Positions 51,401-64,000 of a DNA stretch of 64,000 bases are shown in pieces. Made by a program: the position numbers and the translations under genes. Under the pieces are notes generated by a model. That model was not told the origin of the DNA. It searched no databases and saw only the letters and a program-made list of their open reading frames with translations. The stretch covers positions 5,043,865-5,107,864 of the forward strand of contig OY718806.1 of NCBI GenBank assembly GCA_963070105.1. Reading direction: 5' to 3'. Positions within the stretch are counted from its first letter, which is position 1; each line of letters begins with the position of its first letter. The stretch is from Litomosoides sigmodontis. Lineage: Eukaryota > Nematoda > Chromadorea > Rhabditida > Onchocercidae.

Positions 51401-54400
51401 CAGTAGAAGAAATGAACAGGTGTTTTGTAGACCAAGGAAGAGCTGTTTCAAATGTTTTCTATTCATGATGTTCATAGTTCTTTTCTATTATAGAAAAAAT
51501 ATCATTCCACTTTTCCTCTGTTCAGCCCCACTAAATCAATCGGCTTTATTTAAGGAAATTTGTAAGCGAAAATGTGATCGGCTACCAGAACATATTCTAT
51601 CGGAACTGGAGGCAGCTCTGAAATGTATTCATTCTTCTGTTGTTAATGATCGTCTACTGTCGACTTTTGAATTATCGATATGTGGAATTGTTGATGCTCT
51701 ATTCATGTTTTTGAAATTTGTGCAAAAGGACATCAATTGTGAAAAAGCAGTTATTTTCCGGAAGGTCAACGTTTTATGTTTCTGTTTTTTAAACATTACA
51801 TCATTTCATAACTTTTGTGTCTTTACATATGTAGTTGTATGCCATTTGCCTTTTTTGAACGAAAAATATCCTTTTAGGTTTTCGTAGACCAACGTTCACT
51901 GTCTGCTCTTGTGTGTAAAATGGTGTCGGTTCTAGATGCTATAGAAAAATTTCCTCAATGTTTATATGACACTCCTGGTGGTTCTTCGTTTGGTTTGCAA
52001 TTACTTAATCGCCGTATCAAATTGAAATTGGAACAGTTTAATCCGGACACGCCTTCTCAGATGCAGTTGTTGAATCGGTAATTTTCCGTAGTATTTAACA
52101 ATTTTTACCACTTCGAGCTTTATTAAATTTTAGGTCTGGTAGAACCATGAAGGTAGAACCACTAAGTACGGTGAAGCAGTTGAAATGTTATATTTTACGA
52201 ATGGTTACTAAACAATGGTATGACCGAGAGCGTGAAACCTTTCATTTTGTGCAGGAAATAAAGGATGCAAAAAAACGTGGAGCAAAAATTTCATTTACAT
52301 ACACTAATGATTTCGATGACAGAGGTTTGTCAGTACTTTGGTTTATGCCTCTTTTTCTTCGTAATTTTAGTCAAATGCATATTGACTGTGTATTGTAAAT
52401 GTTTGGGCTGTTTTTATGTACTCTGACTGAGAGCATATTGCTTTAATTAGCTGCTCGGATTTCCTTTATAATGTTACTTCAAACCGCTCTAATTTTAAGC
52501 TATCGGTTATTTAGATTAACAGTAATGTTAAGCTATGTTGCTACTTAAACTAAAGATATTTTGTATTTTCAGAGTACGTTGTTTTGTAGACTTGCGACTG
52601 AAACTTTTTTTATCAATAATATATTCAGGCATAATTTACTGGTTGGGAACAAATGGGAAAACAGTAGTTGAATGGACGAATCCAGCAAGCGTTAATGTTG
52701 TTTTTGTGACAAGTTCTGATGGTGAACGCTTGCCCTACGGCCAGCATGAAGACATTCTAAGTCGTGAAGCCCTCAATTGTCACACGTCTGACGATAAGTG
52801 AGCTTTTTTTTCTTTGGAAAGAGAAAATAGGACTTATGTTATGATTTGTGAAGGGGTTTAAGTTATTGGCGTTATAATCGATCCATTTATAGAAACGCTC
52901 ATTTTACGATTGATCTTGGTGTTTATTTTTATCCAAATACTTATACTCTTCGCCATGCTCGCGGTTATGGACGATCTGCCCTTCGTAATTGGCTTTTGAA
53001 GGTTTCTATTATGCTCTCAGAAATCAAGAGATTACAGTTGAAGACAATAGAAGTTACGAAACGAGTTAATTTGCTTAAAATTTGTTCTTTTCAATACATA
53101 AGTTGAGTTTTTCTATGAACGAACTTAAAAGAAGTTTTGATCGAAACTTTTGTGTCCTATGTTTTTATAGGGTTCTCATGACGGTCGAGTATGGGATGTG
53201 CTTGTGATACACGAAAACGATTCCTCTTTGAATTATCCGGGTTCCACAGCAACATGGCCAATTGTTTGTTCAGAAGGAAAAGGTGTTGTGTTTATGCATA
53301 ATGCAAGAGATAGTTGCTTGCTTTTTAGTGGATTTATTTTTATCGCGTTTTTGCGAGGTATTGAAATTCATATTACGGCATAGATGGGAGTTATCATAAA
53401 CTATTTAAGGTCCCTATCGCTATATCCGCATTGCACAGAATGGAAAAAATGCTAGTAATCAGAATTATTATTTGTCTCTGTCGGGTTTTGAAATATATGG
53501 TGATGTTGTTGATATCGTGGTAAATGTTTAAGTTTTAAAAAGTGACCTTTTTTTGCTTTATTGTATAGATTGTGGAGGTTCGCAACCTCTTGCTTTTTAA
53601 GACTTAATCATTAAGGGAAATAATTAAGGTACTTCAAAATTTTGTGAATTGGACGCATAAATCATTTTCAAAGAATATGGGCTTATCTTCACTAATGAAG
53701 GCAAATTCGTTATTATACATTTTTCACTGCAATGATTGGAGAGAGATATTTTCTGCAGGTTGATGATTTTAAAATGCTGGAGGAAAAACCAAGTATGAGC
53801 AACAGGCGATTGAAGAAATGCTGCACTAATACTAAGGAAGTATCAACGACAGAGAGCACTGCTAGTGAGACATTACTCGATTCAAGAAATACTGATGTAT
53901 GTTTGGCTACCTCATTTAGTGATGCTAGTGTTGCACATTTACCTGGCGGCCGAACTAACAACAAAGTTGCAAGCGGTATTATTGGATCTGGTTTGGTGGT
54001 CAGTGCGACAAATGCGATGAAGAACAGGTTTGGTTGATTGCATCTTAAGATAGCTGTCTATTCTGTAGTTTTCAAAAAAGACCTCTGTTCTTTTTCCTTG
54101 TAGTTTCAGTAGAATAACTTTGCAAACTGTTAGTGATTTAGGTAAAAAGATCAAATAAGAGATATAGCTTGGGTCGTTGTTTCAATTTCACTTGAATGAA
54201 GCTTTTAGATTTGCTCTAAAATGTTTGTTGATTGTAGGACATTTCGTTATCGGCGTGGTTCACGTCTACTGGCAGCGAATATAGCTCGTGGGGTGCGCAT
54301 AGCTAACTTATCTGACGTAGTAATTTGCCCGGTGGGCAGCCGTGTAATTCGAGGCCCAGATTGGAAATGGGATGATCAAGGGAGTAATACGGAAGGCACA

Positions 54401-57400
54401 ATCACATCCCCCATTGAGAATGGTAAATTTCTTTTTTCACTTTGACCAATTATCGCTTTCAAACCGAAGAATGAATTATAATATTTAGGTTGGGTGGATG
54501 TCCAGTGGGATGATTGCACATCAAATTCTTATCGCTTTGGCGCTGAAGGAAAATACGATATTGAGCTGAAGTCTGTTGAATGGACATCGGTAAATTTTAC
54601 ATTTTAAAATATTTTTGTTAAATCTTTTTTTTGTTTTATTAGCTCTATCTTTCTGAGACAAAAAATTTTAGGGTTTACGTCGAAGCTTCCGAGCAACTGG
54701 TGTACGACGAGACAGTAACGCTGCAGCTATATTATATCCTACCGGTAGTCAAATTCCCCCTGGATTCATGTATGGAATTTTTTGTTTTAATACTGCTTAT
54801 ACTTTGAAATTAAATTCAAAACTAGATTGATCTTCATACGATTCTTTATTTGGAAGTTTCATAACACTTTTATTCTATTTTCAGAAGACAGCTTCCTCCA
54901 GTTCCTCCTCCATTTGCAGACCACAGTCCTACTAGAACATTACGAAAAACAAAGCCTGGCAGTGCACCTTTTTCTCGATATCACCAAAGTATTAGTTCTC
55001 GAAACAGTGCGGAAATAGGTAGTCGGTTTTATTTGTCTGTTTATTGCATTATAGTTGTTTAAGCTCTTCTAAACTACTTTTACTAAAACTTTTTCACGTT
55101 CTTGCGAAATGGAGCATGGGATGTTTAAAGCTGTTATTTCCATTTATTTTAAGGTATCGATCGGAATATATCCGACTCTTGTCTTCAGTGTGGTTCACAA
55201 GAACACAAAGATTGCTCTACAAAGGATTGCGCTAGTATTTTGGACTGCTTTAATCCAGAGAAGTCAGAAATTAATGGAGAAGAAGGCAAAAGTAGGTCTG
55301 AAACAATCTGTTAAAGAACCACTTTAATTTTTCCACGTCTTCAAATCTTATTTTTCATAGTACTTGTCCAGTATTTCGATGTGAAGTTGGCATATTTACA
55401 GGCAGTCCTGACACCAAAGTTATCACCACAAATCAGTTATCTTCAACTATTGCACAAAAATCGATGTCAACTACAAATTTATTTGATGTAAAAATTTGAT
55501 TTACTTGATTTACTGAGAGATAGTTGACACTTTGTAAATTTATTTTAGCAACACACAAACATTGCTGATATTTTTTGAAACCAACGCCGAAATTATTCGG
55601 TGAAAGCTTTGTGCTATGATTACAGGGATCTGAGGCGACGAAGCGAGTATCCGTAGCATCGACAAATCAGGCAGCGAGTGCAGAATCTTTACAACACCAG
55701 ACGCCATCTTTAGAAAATTTACTGGCACGTTCAAAAATATTCGGTGATCATATTCCAGAAGTTGTCACGGATGACATACCGGCAACTGAGAGCCAACATA
55801 CAACAGGTGGGAGTTTTCCTCTCCATTAAAGGGTGCCAATCGTATCTTCATGTACTTTTGGAATAACTGCCTATTTAACAGTTTTAAATGAAGTAAACAG
55901 TTTCTATACACATTACTCCACATTAAATTTCTAGCATGTTTGTTCGTCTCAGGATTATTTTTTCCTCCATTCTCTTCCGTTCTTTATAATAACTACTGGT
56001 TTTATAAGAAGTAGGAACACATCGGTTGCTGGTAGAACGATTGTTTTTATCGGTATATTTTCACACAATTGCCTAATGGCTCACTTTTCATGAGTTTTAT
56101 CTTGTTTTTATGGTATTTATGGTAGTAAACGCAATATAATTGTATAGTTCCTTCACATTTCGTCTTCAATAACAAACATGAGTTTGCTTAATTAAAATGT
56201 CTTTATTAATCTGTTTATAAAACTATTTTCTCATATATCTTCAGACTTGTCAGCAGCTGTCGATACTGACCAAGAAAGCATTTCTACAAATAACTATGCT
56301 GGCTTGGATACGAGCATTGAAAGTTTTGACGGTGCAGTTTCAATTATCGAACAGGCACATGATTTGAATGTTCCTCTGAAAACAAGGTATAGTTTTTCTT
56401 CTGCTCCGAAAAAATTTTAGATCAGAATAGTATTAGTCTTGTCTCCTTTTTACCACATTTTATCGCTTTTTTCGTTGTTCGTTAATTAAAAATTTGAAGC
56501 ACATACGTTGGTGGTTCGCAGCCTATGTTACTTGATCAAGATCATGACACTCCTGGAGAAACGCAAGTTATCAAGCAACCTGACATATATCCACATCCTC
56601 AAAATTCGGTTAAATCCACAAAACAAAATAACCTAGCTATGATAAGCAGTAGTAATATGACGTCATTGGAGGAGGCACGAAATTTAGCCAAGTAAGCTGC
56701 TTTTCCATGTTTTTGTATACTATGGGAATAGGGAATAGAGGCATCTGTATAGCCGAAATGCATCACTGTGTGTGTTATAGTTTTGTGGAGATTACTACCA
56801 GGTATCGTTGGTTTACGCAGCCGATTTGACACTGAAAAAATGTGTTGTAGGTTGGAGCTTTATTTATAATAAATGCACAAGCGTTTGTTCTAATATCACT
56901 GTATTTAGTTTGAGTACCAGCGCTCCAAATTTAGTTGTTTTACGACAGTTACAACATTCGGGAACAATGCCAAACACTGATAAAGTATTTTCATCGGGTG
57001 ACAGTGATTTAATGCGAAATATCCTGCAAGATTTGGCTAACGATCCTTCTCGGTTTTGCAGTTTGCGTCGATTTGCGCTGGCAGGAAACGGCTCAGCTCT
57101 GATGATTGATGGTGATAATGGTAGGTTTTTTGTGGAGCACATTCCTGTTAACTTTAACTACTTTTCATTTTTGAATATTTGATAATGATTCTGTGCTTTG
57201 TGATGAGCTATGAAGCAGGCCAAATTAATATTTGTGTGTCCGCTACAACTTGCAGTACATGAAGTCTTCAGCTTACAGTTTTAATTTTGTTATTGCCTTT
57301 TATGAATACATTTCGATTCAGTTGTCCAGATAGAAAAATTTATAAAGACGAAAGATTCTTCTATCTCGCGATGGAAAGTCTAACTGGTATATATTATGCA

Positions 57401-60400
57401 TATTTTATTATAGCGATACATGATTCTACTGGGCCATATTTAATTGATGAAGAGCAAAGGCGAATAACGGACGAGTCATTTGGGACAATGACTCATGAAG
57501 TTATTCACAGAAATGTCGACATGAACACTGAGATCAGTGATCGCATCGATACTACCACACCAGTTGTTGGTAATTATTTCTCTGCAAAGTCTCTATGGCT
57601 AGTGTAAGTGCTTTCGTGACAAATACGGAGTGTGGATTTTTTAGGAATTAAGTCTGAAAAGGCGGTTGCGAGATATCCAAATATAATATTTCGGAAGACC
57701 GTCTTCATTCATTTATAGATAGCGAATCGAGCGAAAGCAGACTAGGAGGAGGAGATTGGAAACAGAGAGGAGGAAGTTTCTCGGGGATGCAGGGAAATAC
57801 ATTTCCTCTGGAACCCGTGAAAATTTCGTTGATACCCATGATGTTGCAGTCGTTTAATGCTGGGCGGCGAGTCATAAGTATTTGTTATATGCATCGAGTA
57901 GAACCCTAGTTTTATATAATATCGATTTTTTGGAAGTCTTGGTTCTTATGACATTGATGAGATTACGTGAAAAGTGATTTGAGATGTGTAGAGGCGGCAA
58001 AGTTGAATATTATCTAATTTGATGCATATATATGCGAAAACAAAAAGACTACTACTGAGCCGTCTTTTTTGAACTACTATTTTCTTTCTACGGTATCTAT
58101 ATGTGAATTGCAGCTGAAGAAAATAGCAGTCATCCTGAAGCAAGAACAGATGAAGTATCAGGTGATGATAATACAATTTTTTATTCAAATGATCGCAGAG
58201 CATCTTTAAATTCTTGTTCAAGAAGGGACTTTTCAGGTCCATATTTCTGTGTTTTTCTTCTAGCTTATTTAATGTCAGGTAGCACTGGGTAGCTTTGTTT
58301 TGAAATTTATGGGTCAGACATTCATAAGCAGAAGAAAATGCAATATGCATTTCTTAGGAATTTTTGTGTTGAAATGACTTTACATATTCTGTTCGGTGGT
58401 GGTTAGTTGTATACCAATATTTAGATGAAGATATTTTTGATAAAGGCGATGCATCGATTGAAGCAGTCACATCAAATCGGCAAGACGGTGCTCAAAAGGC
58501 ACCTGGTAAATCTTTATTCGGAACGGGTTACCGGCCAGCCCCTGGGATGCAGTCTATTACTTGTATGTGTTTCCGTTTTGCTTGAAATTTTCGATAAATA
58601 GGAATGGAAAATAAAAAATACATTTTTTTTATGGGCGCATTAGCTGTTCTCTTTCCTATCAATTTTTGTGTTTTTATTTTGATTGTGAGAAAGTGTCGGA
58701 TATTGGTGAAGTAGGAATAGACATCCAAAGTTGTTTGCATGGAAAGTTATGGTTCATTCCAATGTTAGAGATTTTGTGTTTAATATAGATAAATATTTGT
58801 ATTCTAGGCTCACGCAGTATGCAAAACACTGGAGGCAGTTTACGTTCTCGTTTAGGTAGTTATGCAGATGTTTTACGCACTGTTGTTATGCAACAAATTA
58901 TTGATGCTGGTGGTTCATTGAATGGTCTAGAGTTAGAAGAAATTGAGGTCTGCATTCAATGTATTTCTTCCGCTTACTTCAGTAACAGTCAGTTATAAGC
59001 ATCATGTTTCAGTAAACAGCTCTCTGTGTTTTCTATACTAGTGCGGATTTTTATGTAGGGTGTCTGTAACAGTTGGTATCGTTTTACCTGTTCGCATTTT
59101 TTTCAGGATGACATCTTTGACGACGAAACGCAAGATGAAGGTAATGAAGATGATTGTGATGAGGACTATGCGAATGGTTTATCTGTGGAAGCACTCGCAC
59201 AAGCAGCAGCTGCACTTCGTAGGCAGTCTAATGGAGGAAGCATTGGATCTAGTGGAGAGCTAAAGCTTAACTGGAAGCAGGCGAGTTCTTTTTCCTGCGT
59301 TTAATCAATTTTCTGCTGTAAACTTTTCATGATTGATTTAATGTGCTTTGATCCTAGTAGAAATAGGAAAATCTAGGTCGGAATTCGTCCCACAGTCTTT
59401 GTGTTAACGGAAATCTATTGTTATTACTTTTTTATTTAAAGATCGTAATGGGGGAGGCTGGGAGATTGATAAGTGATCGAGGTTTACGACCTTCAACTTC
59501 CCCAACTGATAGCAGTCAGAGTAGAAGTGGTCTCAGTCGGAATTGGGATGACGGGTTCGTTTTGAAGCATCAACTGCCTGCTTTAATTCCTGCTTTTGAT
59601 CCGCGTCCAGGCAGGACAAATGTCAATCAGGTATCTTTTATTGTCAAGTTTCACTTTTCTTGCTATGCATTACAACCTGTAGTTGTCCGTATCTTGTTTT
59701 ATGCAGTTCATATGTAAATTCCATCCGGTTTGCATTACTATCGATAAGTGTGGGTAAATTTAATAATTATGTGGATACTTCTGATAATGTGATTAACACT
59801 ACCGTTGTTGCAGACCGAGGATGTGGAACTGCCGCAGGATATCAGTGAGTCTCAGAGTGAAGCGGTGTTTCCTTCTGCGTGTTCAACTCTACGTTCGGAA
59901 GAGGACGTAAGATTTGGAAGATTAAATTTGCTACAAATACTTACATTTCATATGCTCTTTTTCAGGAACCGGAGTTAAGTCTGTATCTACAAGGACCCAA
60001 TTTAGCGAATATCAATAATGTGACCGTGGAATTGGATGATGATGATAAATCCATATTTTTCTATCTTCAACAGCTTGTTCAAAGCGTTGAGTGGGGACAG
60101 GTGAATCTATAAAATAAAGCAATGCTCCTTTATATCTTTTTAATATACATTGATTTATAATACCATATTGTAGCAATATGCTTAATTTATACGTATGCAG
60201 CAGGTAACTGAATTTCATGAATAAAATTCAGGACACTGTGCTCTTTATTGCGCCCAGTTGGTTCTCTAGGATTCTATTCTTGAAAATATTTCATGATCCA
60301 TCATTATATTTAACTTCGGATGTTAATAATTCGGTCTCTAAATTTCATTGCAGAAAAATGAAAGAACAAGGCGTGTTTGGGAGCCAACATATACCCTGAT

Positions 60401-63400
60401 ATATGGAGATGTACGTTATAGTGATGAACTTCCTCAAACGGTTAATAAAAAAGTTGTAGAGATGAATGGTATTCCAGAAAATGTTGCTCATGTAAGTCCG
60501 CTTGTTTTAATGTGGTTAAGTTTTTGATGTGGAAGTTGTAATATTGTACCGAACGACATTCGAGCTAATCTTATACACAAATTTCAGACGTTGGTCGTTC
60601 TTTCAAATCTATATCAAATTGGTATAAATGTAATGCAATATGAAATGATGACAGATATTTTTGTTAGTGAAAAATTGACTCAAAAACTAATGCAAGAACT
60701 GGCAGATCCTTTGATTGTTTCTGCAAGAGCTTTACCTTCATGGTGCGATGAACTCGTTTTCAAATATCCATGTTTATTTAGTGTCGAAACAAGGTTAGCT
60801 CCATTTTCAATATTGTATGGAATTGCTGGTAGAGGTTACAGCGCCATTCTACTGTCGTTAATAATTTTAATTAAAATAACTAAATTTATAACTCTCAGTA
60901 ATATAACACGTTTTTTTTTCTTCAAAACGTGTTTATCTGAATTCACAGTGATGGACAAGGTGCTTTGAACTAAAAAATTTGTAGTTTGGAACCCAGAGAT
61001 GCTGGAAAAGGCGAGTAAAAACATTGTAAAGTTAATCACTATCCTTATCTCACTTCACTTGTTGCAGAAATAATTACTTTCGAGCTACTGCGTTTGGTAC
61101 TTCGCGTTCGATTGTATGGCTACAAACTCGTCACGATCAGGTACGGGATGTATTGCCTACTCATTTCTACCGTCTTGGTGCTGACAATTCAGCAATGTAT
61201 ATGATTAACTGATAGCAAAAAAAGAAACATTGATCATGTCATTCAGAATATTTTAATATGTAACTATTAGATGATCGAACAATCTCGTGGTGCGACAAGT
61301 GCTGGAGCGGTATCGAATTTTGGCGGTGCTCGTAGAGATGATAATTATCCAGAGTTCCGCATAGGTCGGATTAAACACGAGCGCATTAAGGTATTTTGTC
61401 CAGGAAAAGTTAACCTTTGCTAGTGAATGATTTTGGAAGTTATAGAAACGAGACATTTGACTTTTGCATCTGCCTTCAAATTTGAAACAATTTTCTAAAT
61501 ACTATATTATTCTTTCAAATGTAAAATATTTGGTCCTAGGTGCCTCGTGACGATGAGCAATTGTTCGATTATGCTGTTCGATTACTGGAGTTTCATGCAT
61601 CTAGGAAAGCCGTGCTAGAAGTTGAGTATATTGGCGAAGAAGGGACTGGACTGGGGCCCACACTGGAGTTTTATGCCTTGGTTTGTACTACGACTTTGTT
61701 TTACGTTTGCTTTGAATGTTAGTTTTTTTCATTTCTTACAATGCGGAAAATCAATTTGCATAATTTAGATGGCGGCCGAATTTCAACGCAAGGATTTGGC
61801 GATGTGGATTTGCGATGATACGGATACTGATCAAACAGAAGAACTAGATCTTGGGGAGGGGATGAAACCACCGGGGTAAATGTTATCTTGTTTTTAGTAT
61901 CGCTGACACACGTAATTATCATTTTCGACGGTACCTGCTTTTTTCAAGACTTTTTTAGAGAAAAATAATTGCGCGAAAGTTTGTTACATATTAATATATA
62001 GATACTACGTTCGTCGCGCTGGAGGACTTTTTCCTGCTTCATTACCAATGAAATCTGCAGAAAACATACGTGTTTCTAAATTATTTCGAATCTTCGGTAT
62101 TTTTCTGGCTAAAGTGCTGCAAGATGGTCGTATGGTAGATTTGCCACTCTCGCGACCCTTTTTAAAAATGGTTACCAACTTACAGGTACCCATTATTTGA
62201 GCAAGAATTGTATGATGCGGTTCAGAAATTTTCATGATCGCTTTTGCATTTCCGGATTTGGTGAAGAGATTTGTTGAAGTATTCTAAATAGTTGGTTCAA
62301 AATGTTGATAATAGGTTACATGACATAATTTTTAGTTAACTGAAGAAGGCACGTTTAATCTAAATGGTGTACTTACCTTGGACGATTTGGAAGAAGTATT
62401 CCCATCCAAAGGTTGGTTTAGTTCACAGCTTATAAACTGTTTGTGATCTGTTGTTTATTCCACTAGATACGTTTTTTTTTCTTAAAGGTGTGAACTGTTA
62501 TTTGATTATTTTTTGGATGAGTTTTAAATAAATACAGTTGGTGAGAAAAATTTTTGGTTTGTTTAATAAGGAGTGGATAAAGGATTACCAGAAATTTTCG
62601 ACAGTAAATATAAGTGGATTTGAAAATTGCTTGGTAAATAGCCTCTTGTCTACCAATGGCTGAAGAATTAATCATTCGTTGATGTTTCGTAGTCATTTGG
62701 TTTAGCAATACCAAAGAATCGGTTATTCAGGTCGTATCCTAAAAGTGCTAACTGCATATGTGGCGCAGAAACGTTGTATTCAAGCTGATGATGAACTTGA
62801 TCTGGACACTCGACGACGACAGATTCAGGAACTTAAATTAAATATTAATGGTTCGGAATGCACAGTTGAGGATTTGTCATTAACTTTTTGGTGAGCAAAC
62901 CTTCATGAATGTTTTTTTTCTCGTTTAAATGAGATCAAATTTCATATATCGGTGATTGTATATTTTGTTCAGTTTCTGAATACTCAAATATTTCAGTGTA
63001 AATCCGCCGTCAACTGTATTCAACTATAAGCAAATGGAGCTCGTCGAAAATGGTGCAAATATCGAAGTCACTGCTAATAACGTTGAACTGTATGTTGCCG
63101 CATGTACAAATTTTTATCTCAATTCTGGTATTTTTAATCAGGTACATTTTTCCGTGAATTTATGGACAAATTTATTTTTCTAATGGCATATTTTTATTCA
63201 CTAGTTCGCAGACTGATTTGCTAAGATTACTGCACGCTTTATATTTTTACTGCATTCACACTGATTCAGGTACATACTATTATGCGTTTACCAATAAATA
63301 CAGAAGTACTTTTTTCAGTTTAAAGCATTCCATGAAGGTTTTGATCTTGTTTTTCCTTTGCGAAATTTAAGGATGTTTGTTCCGAGGGAATTACAGGTGG

Positions 63401-64000
63401 ATTTGAAGTTATTTCTTTATTAACATATTTGGTAATATTTTCTCTGATTTTGTTGTCAATTATCACACTCTTTTCTAAGAAGAAGTTTCATTCCCTTATA
63501 ATTTCAAACTGAAAAATTGGCTGGTTTTCAGACTTTGCTATCTGGTGACCAATGTCCAGAATGGACTCGTGAAGATATTATCAATTTCACGGAACCAAAG
63601 TTGGGTTATACTAAGGAATCACCTGGTTTCTTACGTTTTGTTGATGTTCTGGTAAGAATGAATGCTAATGAGCGTAAATCCTTTTTGCAGTTTACAACAG
63701 GCTGTTCTTCATTACCGCCAGGTTCGTGACATGAAGCATGAAAACTATTAGTAATTGGATCTTGTTTTTCTCTTTACACTTGTTTTTTTTTCGCATAATC
63801 GAAGTGATAACTTTCTTTGTAAAATTTATTTCAGTCATATTTTCTATATTTATAGGTGGTTTGGCAAATTTGCATCCACGTTTGACAATTGTCCGAAAGG
63901 TCGATAGTGGTGATGGCAGTTATCCGTCTGTGAATACTTGTGTTCACTACTTAAAATTGCCCGATTACAGTTCTGCAGAGATTATGCGTGAGCGTCTTTT
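44936..64000 (+). CDS. hecd-1: HECTD1-type E3 ubiquitin ligase, C-terminal end beyond window
   Basis: A giant HECT E3 ligase that transfers ubiquitin through a catalytic Cys; C. elegans HECD-1 and human HECTD1 (2,610 aa) are orthologues. The start [20 protein letters not shown] matches human [21 protein letters not shown] trace 60 exons and 2,974 whole codons with no stop and consistent phases. Order: ARM-like N-terminus, ankyrin repeats (about residues 373-503), a conserved beta-rich block, a SUN-like domain (about 1225-1391), a MIB/HERC2 domain (about 1481-1576), a low-complexity linker with a Cys-rich insertion, an acidic stretch, and HECT from about 2527. The catalytic Cys ([10 protein letters not shown]) is codon 2955, at 63939-63941. 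The window ends at EIMRERL plus two bases, about a dozen residues before the usual C-terminus. Exon coordinates are in the four segment entries below. Most introns are short, and one appears to be GC-AG. Confidence 0.95.
48806..53519 (+). other. hecd-1: hecd-1 exons 12-27: conserved middle blocks and SUN-like domain
   Basis: Exons: 48806-49039, 49309-49531, 49630-49772, 49898-49970, 50167-50323, 50425-50484, 50560-50698, 50835-51000, 51147-51335, 51526-51764, 51878-52077, 52134-52324, 52629-52797, 52893-53001, 53171-53282 and 53410-53519. Exons 16-20 encode the HECTD1-specific block ([68 protein letters not shown]). Exons 24-27 encode the SUN-like beta-sandwich ([58 protein letters not shown]). 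The exon 20 donor (GTTC|GTATGA) was set by phase with exon 21. Confidence 0.88.
53759..59280 (+). other. hecd-1: hecd-1 exons 28-44: MIB/HERC2 domain and variable linker
   Basis: Exons: 53759-54027, 54238-54422, 54489-54589, 54672-54769, 54885-55018, 55154-55295, 55361-55487, 55626-55806, 56245-56386, 56500-56691, 56909-57120, 57330-57386, 57414-57569, 58114-58236, 58425-58562, 58808-58947 and 59107-59280. Exons 29-30 carry the MIB/HERC2 fold ([38 protein letters not shown]). The linker is Ser/Thr-rich and poorly conserved, with a Pro-rich stretch ([15 protein letters not shown]), a Cys-rich segment in exon 33 and an acidic stretch in exon 44. Junctions in the linker rest mostly on phase and sequence character, so they are less certain than elsewhere. 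Confidence 0.75.
59442..64000 (+). other. hecd-1: hecd-1 exons 45-60: conserved C-terminal part and HECT domain
   Basis: Exons: 59442-59630, 59814-59906, 59966-60100, 60354-60491, 60588-60793, 61068-61140, 61271-61390, 61540-61680, 61769-61875, 62002-62185, 62336-62411, 62731-62890, 62997-63141, 63319-63396, 63532-63721 and 63856 to the window end. Exon 45 has the family signature [19 protein letters not shown] starts near [17 protein letters not shown] and includes [19 protein letters not shown], then [58 protein letters not shown] and the catalytic [14 protein letters not shown]. The intron after exon 59 interrupts the Gly-rich turn before the catalytic loop. Confidence 0.92.

Overview
This window is nuclear DNA from a nematode. 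It is AT-rich and its genes are cut into many small exons with T-rich acceptors of the TTTTCAG type. All proteins I recognise are animal-type, and the intron sizes (about 50 bp to 2 kb) and base composition fit a filarial or other spirurid worm; the clade is an inference. I see no bacterial or viral genes and no complete transposon. Exon models below were joined by hand, and reading phase was checked across every junction given.

Layout. 645-4882 (+): RAD1 clamp subunit (mrt-2). 5514-8709 (-): secreted astacin protease with two ShK domains. 8.7-10.9 kb: no gene seen. 10933-12130 (-): TRAP-beta (ER translocon). 13968-14880 (-): ATP synthase subunit g. 15628-16451 (+): small coiled-coil protein resembling Mediator subunit 9. 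16803-17352 (+): MSS4/RABIF-like protein, partly resolved. 17963-20480: a 2.5 kb array made almost only of A and T. 20855-21672 (+): LSm3. 21.7-26.5 kb: no gene seen. 26581-30511 (+): Pax2/5/8 transcription factor. 30.5-34.2 kb: no gene seen. 34247-36908 (+): IFRD family protein. 37378-40174 (-): CTU1/NCS6 tRNA thiolase (tut-1). 41418-42999 (-): Rab19/43-type GTPase. 44936 to the window end (+): HECTD1-type E3 ligase (hecd-1), 60 exons and about 2,974 codons, cut a few codons before its expected stop.

Most genes are housekeeping: checkpoint clamp, secretion, ATP synthase, transcription, mRNA decay/splicing, tRNA modification, vesicle traffic and ubiquitin ligation. They do not form one pathway. 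Pax and the astacin are the developmental or extracellular genes, and Pax has large gene-free flanks, as expected for a developmental regulator. The mediator-like and MSS4-like genes are on one strand 352 bp apart, which would allow a small operon, but this is unproven.

I did not find a convincing undescribed multi-gene system. The best leads are the composite AT array, a Cys-rich insertion and a probable GC-AG intron in hecd-1, an inverted-repeat element in an lsm-3 intron, fold-back and duplicated sequences in the gaps, and details of the Pax, Rab and ATP synthase g genes.
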